Assembly (NCBI GenBank): GCA_903850335.1
Contig: CAINLJ010000202.1
Location: 1 to 39,077 of the forward strand
DNA length: 39,077 bases
DNA from: an uncultured Bacteroidia bacterium
GTDB lineage: Bacteria > Bacteroidota > Bacteroidia > Bacteroidales > Prolixibacteraceae
Direction of reading: 5' to 3'
Shown in pieces: positions 26,680-34,057 of this stretch (positions are counted from its first letter, which is position 1; each line of letters starts with the position of its first letter). A model generated the notes under the pieces. That model saw only the letters and a list, made by a program, of their open reading frames with translations. It had not been told where the DNA came from and ran no database searches. The translations under genes and the position numbers were made by a program.

Positions 26680-27417
26680 ATGTTAAATTTAAGTGAATTA
26701 TTAAAGCTTAAGCGTTGGAATACGCCTACTGTGTACAATGGGTGGGAGCAAATCACACAAAGAGAAAGGACTACAGGTTTCAACCTTGAAGAGACAAAAG
26801 ATTTCATGCCTGAATTCGGGCCGATGATTGGATATGCTGTTACCGTAACCATTAAACCCTCAAAACCAGGATCAAATCCTAATGCCTGGGCCGAATACAG
26901 AAATTATATTGCATCTCTGCCGGGTCCTAAGATTATTGTAATGCAAGATCTTGATAAGCCAAATGTTATAGGGTCCTTCTGGGGTGAGGTTAGTGCAAAT
27001 AATCATAAATCACTCGGTTGTGTTGGTGTTATTGTCGATGGAGCTATCCGTGATCTGGATGAGATGAAAAGTGCGGGATTTAAGGCCCTTGCGCGAAGGT
27101 TATGCGTAGGTCATGCCTATGCAACACCAATCAGCTGGGGTGAACCTGTGGAAGTATTTGGAACAAGGGTAAACACAGGAGATCTTATTCATGCAGACAA
27201 GCATGGGTTTCTCATCATTCCGGAAGAGGATCAGTCACGTATTCTCGAAGCCTCCCTGTTTATGGATAATAACGAGTGTAATACAGTTATTTCAGCTGCT
27301 TTAAAATTTGATGGGATTGATGAACAGATTAAAATCGCAGAAAAAATGAACTACGCTGCAAAAGAGTTTAGCCAGTCGGCAAATGCTGCTCTGGGAAGGG
27401 AAGGAGAATGGAAATAA
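26680..27417 (+). CDS. RraA-like family protein (possible 2-keto-acid aldolase)
   Basis: A 245-residue protein with the RraA/HMG-aldolase core GVIVDGAIRDLDEMKSAGF containing Arg124 and Asp125, preceded by a GEVSANNHKSLG segment and followed by GDLIHADKHGFLIIP. In the aldolases of this fold the Arg-Asp pair takes part in binding the divalent metal and pyruvate-type substrate. The alternative RNase E inhibitor role of true RraA is unlikely here because the protein is longer (about 160 residues in E. coli) and sits in a catabolic operon. Its stop codon overlaps the start of the HpaI-type aldolase gene (TAATG), so translation of the two is probably coupled. The substrate is likely a 4-hydroxy-2-keto acid (inference). 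Confidence 0.88.
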   Translation: MLNLSELLKLKRWNTPTVYNGWEQITQRERTTGFNLEETKDFMPEFGPMIGYAVTVTIKPSKPGSNPNAWAEYRNYIASLPGPKIIVMQDLDKPNVIGSFWGEVSANNHKSLGCVGVIVDGAIRDLDEMKSAGFKALARRLCVGHAYATPISWGEPVEVFGTRVNTGDLIHADKHGFLIIPEEDQSRILEASLFMDNNECNTVISAALKFDGIDEQIKIAEKMNYAAKEFSQSANAALGREGEWK

Positions 27418-28250
27418 TGACGGGACAGAAATTCAGAGACGCATTGCGCTCAGGAAAAAACGTTTTTGGAACAATGCTTACTTCCTCATCTCCAAAGATG
27501 TTCGATGTAACTTTAGGATTAAACCTCGATTACGTGTTTTTTTGCGATGAACATGTCGCATACAATCCGGAGACTTTAAGCTGGATGTGCCGTGCCTATA
27601 AAGCTGCGGGAATTAATCCAATCGTGAGAATCCTTGAACCAGACCCATTCCTTGCTACTAAGGCACTGGATGCTGGTGCTGGTGCAATACTTGTCCCGTA
27701 CATCGAAAAAGTTGAAGACGTTTATGACCTCGTTGGTGCGGTAAAATTCCGCCCGTTAAAGGGGGAAAAACTTAAAAGAATTCTTTATGGCAAGGAGACT
27801 CCATCTGCAGAATTAGTTGCTTACCTTAAAAATCATAATAAAAATCATACTTTACTGCTCAATATCGAAAGCCCTGCCGGAGTTGCAAATATGGAGGAAT
27901 TCTTTGCAATTAAATCAGTCGATGGTCCTGGTGTAGATGGAATTGTGATTGGTCCTCATGACCTCTCAACCTCCTACGACATGCCGGAACAATATATGAG
28001 TAAGGAATTTCTGGATCTAAGCTGCGGTATTATCAGAAAAGCCAGAGAATCAGGTGTTGCCGCGGGAGGTCATAACGGGTCGAGGGGTACTTTGGACCTT
28101 CAGATGGAATGGGCAAAAGCCGGGGCTACTATTATTATGCACAGTTCTGACATGTTCCATTTCGCTGATAAGTTGCAGGATGATATGAATCGGCTTCGTG
28201 AAATTAAAGGAGAAAAAACAGATTATTTAAAGTCGACCGAAAGTATTTGA
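27417..28250 (+). CDS. HpaI/HpcH-type class II aldolase (2-keto-3-deoxy sugar-acid aldolase-like)
   Basis: A 277-residue metal-dependent pyruvate aldolase. Key residues by family comparison are His46 (CDEHVAYN), Arg71 (PIVRI), metal ligand Glu151 (LNIESPAG) and Asp182 (IGPHDLS). The first three sit almost at HpaI numbering. Two ATGs are possible: 27408 and 27417. The later one overlaps the RraA-like stop (TAATG) and is about 10 bp from an AAGGAG, while the earlier is only 1 bp from it, so 27417 is preferred. Relatives include 2-keto-3-deoxy-L-rhamnonate aldolase (RhmA/YfaU), which yields pyruvate and lactaldehyde. That fits the two rhamnosidases across the divergent promoter, but no rhamnonate dehydratase is seen in the window. 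Confidence 0.9.
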   Translation: MTGQKFRDALRSGKNVFGTMLTSSSPKMFDVTLGLNLDYVFFCDEHVAYNPETLSWMCRAYKAAGINPIVRILEPDPFLATKALDAGAGAILVPYIEKVEDVYDLVGAVKFRPLKGEKLKRILYGKETPSAELVAYLKNHNKNHTLLLNIESPAGVANMEEFFAIKSVDGPGVDGIVIGPHDLSTSYDMPEQYMSKEFLDLSCGIIRKARESGVAAGGHNGSRGTLDLQMEWAKAGATIIMHSSDMFHFADKLQDDMNRLREIKGEKTDYLKSTESI

Positions 28251-28254
28251 TCAG

Positions 28255-30492
28255 ATGAAGAATTTACTGCTTCTCATTGGACTCATATTCGTTGTGTTTG
28301 GATGTAATAAGTCAAAATTAATCACTCTTGTTAGCGAGGGAAAAAGTCAGTATTATATCCTGATTCCATTGAAGGCTTCTGAACAGGAAAACCGGGCTGC
28401 AAAATTGATTCAAAAATATGTGAAGCAAATTTCGGGGTGCGAAATACCAATCAATCAAAAAATTATACCAGAAAGAAAAGCAATTAGCATCTGCGAAACC
28501 GAGGGGCTTAAGTATGACGGATATCGAATCCAAAATTCTGAAGATGGTACGATTAAAATCCGGGGAGGCAAACGCAAAGGATGTGTATATGGCGCAATTA
28601 CATTACTGGAGAAATATCTTGGCTGCCATTTATATAGCCCGGACTTTAAGGTTATCCCTTCAAATAAAACCCTGAATCTTCCGGTTGTATCACTTTCAGA
28701 TTCTTCTGTGAATAATTTCAGGATTGTCAATTATTTTTCACCAGCCTACCAAAATGATGAAGATCTCATGGACTGGAACCGTTTATTCAGTCATTATATC
28801 TTTGCGTCCCACTCCTTTGACTGGCTTGTTCCCTGGGAAACTTACTTCAAGACACATCCCGAATACTATGCATTACGGGAAGGGAAGCGACTGCCAACTC
28901 AATTATGCCTGACAAACAAAGACGTACTTAAAATTGCAATTGAGAAGTTAAGGAAGGAGACCACTGCGAACCCAACGCAAATCTACTGGTCAGTTGCACA
29001 AAATGATTATGGTAACCCCTGTCAATGCGACAAATGTCTTGAAATTGAAAAGATTGACAAGAGCCAATCGGGACCTGTTATCCATTTTGTGAACCAGATT
29101 GCAAAGGAATTTCCTGATAAGATGATCTGTACCTATGCTTATAATTATACCCAATCGGCACCTGCTGTAACTAAACCCATTGATAACGTACACATTACAC
29201 TCTGCTCTATCGAGACTGACCGCAGCAGACCCATTGCAACAGATATATCCAAATCAGCAATACAATTCAGAAAGGATATCGCTGATTGGGGGAAAATTTG
29301 TAAACATATTGCCACCTACGACTATACGATTAATTATCATCACTTTATCTCGCCCCATCCAAACTTGTTTGTTCTTCAACCCAATATTCAGTTATTTGTA
29401 AATAATAATGTTTTTGATCATTATCAACAATCAGATATTGCAGAAGGTCATGAGTTTGCAGAACTGAGACTTCATCTGATCTCCAAATTGCTATGGAATC
29501 CAAATATTGACGTGTCGTCAACAATGGATGAGTTTTTAAAAGGATTTTACGGTCCGGCATCACCCTGGATAAGAAAATATATTGATGAACTCCAGAACGA
29601 CCTTGTGAAATCGGGCGATCGGCTTAATATTTTTGGTCCTCCGTCCATCCATCAGAATACCTACCTTACCTCTGACAATCTTGAGAAATACTCAGGCTAT
29701 TTTGATAAAGCAGAAACAGTTACCAAGGATGATTCAACCTTTCTTCGTCATGTACAGGTGGCCCGTCTGCCATTAAGCTATGCGATTATTGAGATTGCCA
29801 AGACAAATGTTACAGGTCCAAGAGGTTGGTGGGATAAAACGGGGACAATAAAGTCCCAAAAGCTTGAAGCTATTTTGGAAAAATTTTATGAAGTGATGCT
29901 CCGTGAAAAGATTGGGGTTATGAGTGAGCATAATCTTACTGCGAAAGATTACTACGATATGAGCAGACAAACGGCACAAAAAGTTTATGTCCGAAATAAT
30001 CTTGCTTTCCATAAAAAGGTTGTAACCAAACCAATGCCTAACTCATTGAATAAATACAATCATGGGGATTTGTCTTTATTAACTGATGGAGGAATAGGTG
30101 ATCTAAACAAATCAAAACCTGCCTGGATTGGTTGGGAAGAGGAGCATGTTGAAATTATGACTGATCTGGATACCTGCACAAAAGCCTCTTCAATAGAAAT
30201 GACAACCCTTCTCGATACCAAAACCCGAAAAATTCTTCACCCTTCAATTGTAGAGTGCCTTGTTTCGGATCATCAGGATAAAGGGTTTATTTCAATTGGA
30301 AAAATTAAAGTCTTGGGTAATCAGGTGAATGAAAAAAGCTTCAGAACCTATAACTTTAAAATCCCGGTAAATGCCAAACCTTTTCGATTCGTGAAACTAC
30401 AGGTATATGGGAATAAGTTTATGCCACCTCCCTACCCTACCGTGGGTCAGAAAGCGCAAATTTATGTTGGTGAAATAGTGGTTAATAAGTAA
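28255..30492 (+). CDS. DUF4838 lipoprotein, GH163-related (possible endo-beta-N-acetylglucosaminidase)
   Basis: A 745-residue lipoprotein (lipobox VFGC, Cys17). The N-terminal domain (SEQENRAAKLIQKYVKQISG through RGGKRKGCVYGAITLLEKYL) is the GH20/GH67-type small domain. The TIM-barrel region carries the family-typical QNDYGNPCQCDKC (Asp251; Cys256, Cys258, Cys261) and SIETDRSRP. The C-terminal ~130 residues are a beta-sandwich (F5/8- or CHB-like). This matches DUF4838 (PF16126). The founding GH163 enzyme of Bacteroides thetaiotaomicron, an endo-beta-N-acetylglucosaminidase acting on complex N-glycans, belongs to that family (from memory of the literature). Whether this protein shares that activity cannot be told from sequence. 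It is 4 bp after the aldolase gene and 32 bp before the NagA-like gene, which fits amino-sugar glycan use. Confidence 0.85.
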   Translation: MKNLLLLIGLIFVVFGCNKSKLITLVSEGKSQYYILIPLKASEQENRAAKLIQKYVKQISGCEIPINQKIIPERKAISICETEGLKYDGYRIQNSEDGTIKIRGGKRKGCVYGAITLLEKYLGCHLYSPDFKVIPSNKTLNLPVVSLSDSSVNNFRIVNYFSPAYQNDEDLMDWNRLFSHYIFASHSFDWLVPWETYFKTHPEYYALREGKRLPTQLCLTNKDVLKIAIEKLRKETTANPTQIYWSVAQNDYGNPCQCDKCLEIEKIDKSQSGPVIHFVNQIAKEFPDKMICTYAYNYTQSAPAVTKPIDNVHITLCSIETDRSRPIATDISKSAIQFRKDIADWGKICKHIATYDYTINYHHFISPHPNLFVLQPNIQLFVNNNVFDHYQQSDIAEGHEFAELRLHLISKLLWNPNIDVSSTMDEFLKGFYGPASPWIRKYIDELQNDLVKSGDRLNIFGPPSIHQNTYLTSDNLEKYSGYFDKAETVTKDDSTFLRHVQVARLPLSYAIIEIAKTNVTGPRGWWDKTGTIKSQKLEAILEKFYEVMLREKIGVMSEHNLTAKDYYDMSRQTAQKVYVRNNLAFHKKVVTKPMPNSLNKYNHGDLSLLTDGGIGDLNKSKPAWIGWEEEHVEIMTDLDTCTKASSIEMTTLLDTKTRKILHPSIVECLVSDHQDKGFISIGKIKVLGNQVNEKSFRTYNFKIPVNAKPFRFVKLQVYGNKFMPPPYPTVGQKAQIYVGEIVVNK

Positions 30493-30524
30493 ATTGCCCA
30501 AATTAATCATAGAATTATAAGGTT

Positions 30525-31766
30525 ATGAAATTCATTTTTTTCTTTCGCTTTAAACTTTTAATCGTATTTAATTTGCTGATTCTCTTGAATAATTCGTACG
30601 CTCAAACCAGAATTGAAGGATTGTTATATCTCACCAATAAACCGGTGTCTATATTAATAAAAGAGGGGAAAATCATTCGTGTTCAGGCAATTGAAAAGCT
30701 TTCGGATGAAAGTCATCCTCTATTTGTTGCTCCCGGTCTCATTGATAATCAGGTTAACGGATTTGCCGGCATATCTTTTTGCTTTGCCGGAGGAGAGTTG
30801 ACTAATGAGGGAATATTAAAAGCTACACAGGAACTCTGGAAAAAAGGAATAACCACTTACCTGCCAACTCTTACATCGAACAGTAATGAAGTGATCTTAC
30901 GGAACCTTGCATTGCTGGCAACTGCCAAAATTAATCCTGCCCTACACGGATCCATCGCAGGATTCCATCTGGAGGGGCCTTACATCTCTGCTGTGGATGG
31001 CTACCGCGGTGCACACCCGCTAAAATATGTACGCAAACCAGACTGGCAGGAATTTATGGAGTGGTATAAATCTTCGCGCAGTAATATCAGGACAATTACT
31101 CTTGCCCCTGAAGTTGAAGGTTCAATGGAATTCATCAGAAAATGTACCGCCCTTGGCATCATTGTGGCCATTGGCCATCACAATGCTGACAAAAAAACTA
31201 TTGATGAGGCGGTTGAAAATGGGGCAAGGATCACTACCCATCTTGGAAATGGTTGCGCGAACATGATCAACCGACATCTGAATCCTCTATGGCCTCAACT
31301 TGCTAATGATAAACTCATGTCCAGTATTATTTGTGATGGTTTCCATTTGCGGGACGAAGAAATTTCAGTTTTTTATAAGGTCAAAGGTCCTGACAGGACA
31401 ATCATAACTTCAGATGTAACCAGCTTCGCATCATTACCCCCCGGAAATTACAAAAATGAAGAAGGAGAAACTATTGAACTCACCAGGGAAGGTATGCTTC
31501 GTTTACCTGTGCAAAATGTTCTTTATGGTTCGGCCTCTCCTATCTCAAGAGGCGTTGCCCGAATTATGAAAATTACAGGATGTTCTTTGGGTGAGGCAAT
31601 TAAGATGTCGAGTACAAATCCTGCAATGTTATATGGTTTAAAAGACAGGGGAAGAATTGAAAAAGGGATGCGTGCTGACCTTATATTATTTGAAATAGGG
31701 GATTCTGATCTTGTAATTAAAAAGACTTATGTTGAAGGTAATCTGGTTTATGAGGCAGGTAAATAG
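30525..31766 (+). CDS. nagA: N-acetylglucosamine-6-phosphate deacetylase-like amidohydrolase with signal peptide
   Basis: A 413-residue amidohydrolase. The active site follows NagA: Glu150 (HLEGPY), His218 (IGHHNAD), His239 (THLGNG), His274 (DGFHLR) and catalytic Asp297 (TSDVTS), with spacing nearly identical to E. coli NagA (E131, H195, H216, H251, D273). Arg250 lies at the spacing of the E. coli phosphate-contact Arg227, but THLYNAM is changed to THLGNGC. Unlike normal cytoplasmic NagA, residues 1-26 form a Sec signal peptide (LLIVFNLLILLNNSYA, then Q), and no later Met could replace the start. It should therefore act in the periplasm, where GlcNAc-6-phosphate is not expected, so an unphosphorylated or glycan-linked N-acetyl sugar is plausible. 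It ends the first plus-strand block. Confidence 0.88.
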   Translation: MKFIFFFRFKLLIVFNLLILLNNSYAQTRIEGLLYLTNKPVSILIKEGKIIRVQAIEKLSDESHPLFVAPGLIDNQVNGFAGISFCFAGGELTNEGILKATQELWKKGITTYLPTLTSNSNEVILRNLALLATAKINPALHGSIAGFHLEGPYISAVDGYRGAHPLKYVRKPDWQEFMEWYKSSRSNIRTITLAPEVEGSMEFIRKCTALGIIVAIGHHNADKKTIDEAVENGARITTHLGNGCANMINRHLNPLWPQLANDKLMSSIICDGFHLRDEEISVFYKVKGPDRTIITSDVTSFASLPPGNYKNEEGETIELTREGMLRLPVQNVLYGSASPISRGVARIMKITGCSLGEAIKMSSTNPAMLYGLKDRGRIEKGMRADLILFEIGDSDLVIKKTYVEGNLVYEAGK

Positions 31767-31844
31767 GCTATTCGGCTTTGGGGCTGTTCGGGGTTTCGGC
31801 TATTCGGGGTTAGGCGGATCGGAAATTCGGCTATTCGGGGTTTG
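31766..31844. repeat. Degenerate ~16-bp tandem repeat, five units
   Basis: Units begin at 31766, 31782, 31798, 31813 and 31829 with the theme GGCTATTCGGGGTTT. Units 1, 3 and 5 share GGCTATTCGG exactly, unit 2 has one change, and unit 4 is the most diverged. The array begins in the stop-codon region of the NagA-like gene and is visibly richer in G than its surroundings. An inverted partial copy, AGCCGAAAAGCC at 31952-31963, pairs with the first unit at 11 of 12 positions. Confidence 0.7.
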
Positions 31845-31887
31845 GGTTGATGAGCCGGACGAGGTATAGAGAGTTAGGGTTAGACTT

Positions 31888-31906
31888 ATTGTTGATCGAA
31901 AACAAT
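31888..31906. promoter_or_regulatory. Palindrome upstream of the MFS transporter (candidate operator)
   Basis: Perfect 6-bp arms ATTGTT and AACAAT flank GATCGAA. It ends 15 bp upstream of a consensus -7 box and would sit over the -33 region of that promoter, a usual place for a repressor or activator site. No other copy was noticed in the window. Confidence 0.4.
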
Positions 31907-31921
31907 GGGTAATAAAATATA

Positions 31922-31929
31922 TACCTTTG
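31922..31929 (+). promoter_or_regulatory. Candidate -7 promoter element for the MFS-nagB-GH92 block
   Basis: TACCTTTG is an exact match to the Bacteroidota -7 consensus TAnnTTTG, about 84 bp upstream of the MFS start, within the only long gap (246 bp) of the plus-strand arm. A consensus TTTG at -33 is not present; an operator-like palindrome lies there instead, which would fit an activated promoter. Confidence 0.45.
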
Positions 31930-32012
31930 TCTAAATCAGCAATACCCTGGCAGCCGAAAAGCCTAAAGGACTGAACGGTTTTCCGAAAATTAAAAACTAA
32001 TTTCTACACCAA

Positions 32013-33314
32013 ATGACAAACTTAACCAACAAAATGGGCACTTACCGTTACCGTATTCTTGCCCTGGTGTTTATGGCAACTACAATAAATTATTTCGACA
32101 GGAGTATTGTCGGAGTCATGGCACCTACGCTGCAAAAACTTTTCGACTGGAGTAATAAGGATTATGCAGCGATTATGGTCTCATTCAAAATAGCCTATGG
32201 TATTGGATTGCTATTTATGGGAGGTGTAATCGATAAACTGGGAACTAAAAAAGGATATACGCTTTCAATAGTGATATGGAGTATTTTTGGCATGTTACAT
32301 GCCGTGATCAGGCCTGCATTTAGTTTGGCAGGTTTTATTGCGGCACGGTTCGGTCTCGGAATAGGTGAATCCGGAAATTTTCCGGCAGCAATAAAAACAG
32401 TAGCAGAATGGTTTCCAAAGAGAGACCGAGCCTTTGCCACCGGGATTTTTGATGCTTCTACAAGCGTAGGTGCCATACTTGCTCCGTTTATCGTTGGTGC
32501 CATCGTTTCAGTTGAAGGTGCGAATTGGCAGATTCCTTTTCTGTTTACTGGGATTTTAAGTGCTTTGTGGGTATTTCTTTGGCTTAAAACTTATCAGAAA
32601 CCAGAGGATCATCCACGTCTAACCGAAAAGGAACTAGCCTATATAAACAGCGACTCAGCGGAGGAAAATACGGAAAGTATTCCCTGGATTAAACTTGTTC
32701 CCAAGCGGGAAACCTGGGCATTCGCACTGACAACAATCACTGATGGGGTATGGTGGTTTTACCTTTTTTGGGGTGCCAAGTTTCTGGCTGAACGTTTCGG
32801 CGTAGACATAAAGAACATAGGGCCGCCATTTCTGATCATCTTTATTATGGCTGATGCCGGAAGTCTTTTGGGCGGATATATTTCCGGTCTGCTAATCAAA
32901 CAGGGATGGTCTCTAAATAAAGCCAGAAAAATAACAATGCTTGTTTGTGCAATCATCATATTACCCGTATCCTTTGTACCGGTTATTACAAGTAAATGGA
33001 TCGCGGTCTTTCTAATTGGTCTGGGTGCGGCAGGCCATCAGTCATGGTCCATAAACAGTTACACACTTGTGCCGGATGTATTTCCCAAGAAAGCCGTTGC
33101 TTCCGTGATCGGGATTGGTAAAATGGTGGGAGTTGCAGTTGCGGTATTAGCCGATCTGGCACTCGGAGCAGTCCTTGATACTGCCGGCAATTCCGGATAT
33201 TTCTGGGCATTTGTTATTGCAGGATTATCGTATCTCACAATTTTAGGTTTTGTTCATCTTCTTATGCCAAAGATGACTCCCCTGGATGATAACCTGAATT
33301 ATATTTATGAATAA
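32013..33314 (+). CDS. MFS transporter, anion:cation symporter family (hexuronate/sugar-acid type)
   Basis: A 433-residue permease with about twelve transmembrane helices. The first helix region reads ATTINYFDRSIVGVMAPTLQ, helices 2-3 carry GGVIDKLGTKKG, and helix 4 begins GIGESGNFPAAIKTVAEWFP. This pattern is characteristic of the ACS family (ExuT, GudP and related proton-coupled carriers of sugar acids). It is the only transporter found in the window and presumably brings the released monosaccharide, sugar acid or amino sugar across the inner membrane. It lies 17 bp before the NagB-like gene. Substrate is inferred from the family and neighbours only. A second ATG seven codons in (MGTYRYRI) could also be the start. 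Confidence 0.92.
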   Translation: MTNLTNKMGTYRYRILALVFMATTINYFDRSIVGVMAPTLQKLFDWSNKDYAAIMVSFKIAYGIGLLFMGGVIDKLGTKKGYTLSIVIWSIFGMLHAVIRPAFSLAGFIAARFGLGIGESGNFPAAIKTVAEWFPKRDRAFATGIFDASTSVGAILAPFIVGAIVSVEGANWQIPFLFTGILSALWVFLWLKTYQKPEDHPRLTEKELAYINSDSAEENTESIPWIKLVPKRETWAFALTTITDGVWWFYLFWGAKFLAERFGVDIKNIGPPFLIIFIMADAGSLLGGYISGLLIKQGWSLNKARKITMLVCAIIILPVSFVPVITSKWIAVFLIGLGAAGHQSWSINSYTLVPDVFPKKAVASVIGIGKMVGVAVAVLADLALGAVLDTAGNSGYFWAFVIAGLSYLTILGFVHLLMPKMTPLDDNLNYIYE

Positions 33315-33331
33315 TTTAAATTGAGATAGTT

Positions 33332-34057
33332 ATGGAAATAGTCATTTCTGAATCCAAGCAGGAGCTTGGAAAAATTGCGGCGCAAACAGGAGCAGATTTA
33401 ATTCGTAAAGCGATCATTCAAAATGGAGAAGCTTTTATAATTGTAGCCACTGGAGCATCCCAGTTTGAGATGCTTGGCGAGCTTGTCAAAGAAGACCTGA
33501 ACTGGTCACTGGTTACTGCATTTCATCTGGATGAATATATCGGAATCTCTGATCAACATCCGGCCTCATTTCGGAAATACCTTAAGGAGAGATTTGCCGA
33601 CCTTGTTTTACCCCGCGAATTTAATTATGTCAATGGAGATGATGATCCTGACGCCGAATGCAAACGACTTGGCGATCTGATCAGCAAACAGCCGATTGAT
33701 GTGGCATTTGTTGGTATTGGTGAAAACGGTCATCTGGCCTTCAACGATCCACCGGCAGATTTCGAAATTGAAGACCCTTATCTTGTTGTAAATCTTAATG
33801 ATGCCTGCCGCCATCAGCAATTAGGCGAAGGTTGGTTTCCTACTTTTGATGACGTACCTAAAAAGGCGATAAGCATGTCCATCAGACAAATAATGAAATC
33901 GAAAGCAATAATCTGCAGTGTTCCGGATGACAGGAAAGCGCAGGCAGTATATGGCACCCTAAACAATGAGATTTCACCCGATTGCCCTGCTTCAATTCTT
34001 AGGAATCATCCAAATACAATATTATATCTCGACAAGCAATCTTCGTCATTATTATGA
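33332..34057 (+). CDS. nagB: Glucosamine-6-phosphate deaminase family protein (NagB-like)
   Basis: A 241-residue cytoplasmic sugar-phosphate isomerase/deaminase. FHLDEY holds Asp67 (equivalent of the general base Asp72 of E. coli NagB) and [13 protein letters not shown] holds His134 (equivalent of His143). The motif differs from E. coli GNDGHIAFNEP: the Asp141 position is Asn132 and the Glu148 position is Asp139. That marks a divergent NagB clade, so deamination of GlcN-6-P to fructose-6-P is likely but not certain. No GlcN or GlcNAc kinase is present in the window to supply the phosphate. Its TGA overlaps the ATG of the following GH92 gene (ATGA), implying translational coupling. Confidence 0.88.
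   Translation: MEIVISESKQELGKIAAQTGADLIRKAIIQNGEAFIIVATGASQFEMLGELVKEDLNWSLVTAFHLDEYIGISDQHPASFRKYLKERFADLVLPREFNYVNGDDDPDAECKRLGDLISKQPIDVAFVGIGENGHLAFNDPPADFEIEDPYLVVNLNDACRHQQLGEGWFPTFDDVPKKAISMSIRQIMKSKAIICSVPDDRKAQAVYGTLNNEISPDCPASILRNHPNTILYLDKQSSSLL

Noticed and set aside
31766-31844. CRISPR-like array
   Set aside because: Units are only about 16 bp, directly adjacent without spacers of regular length, and degenerate; no cas gene is nearby.
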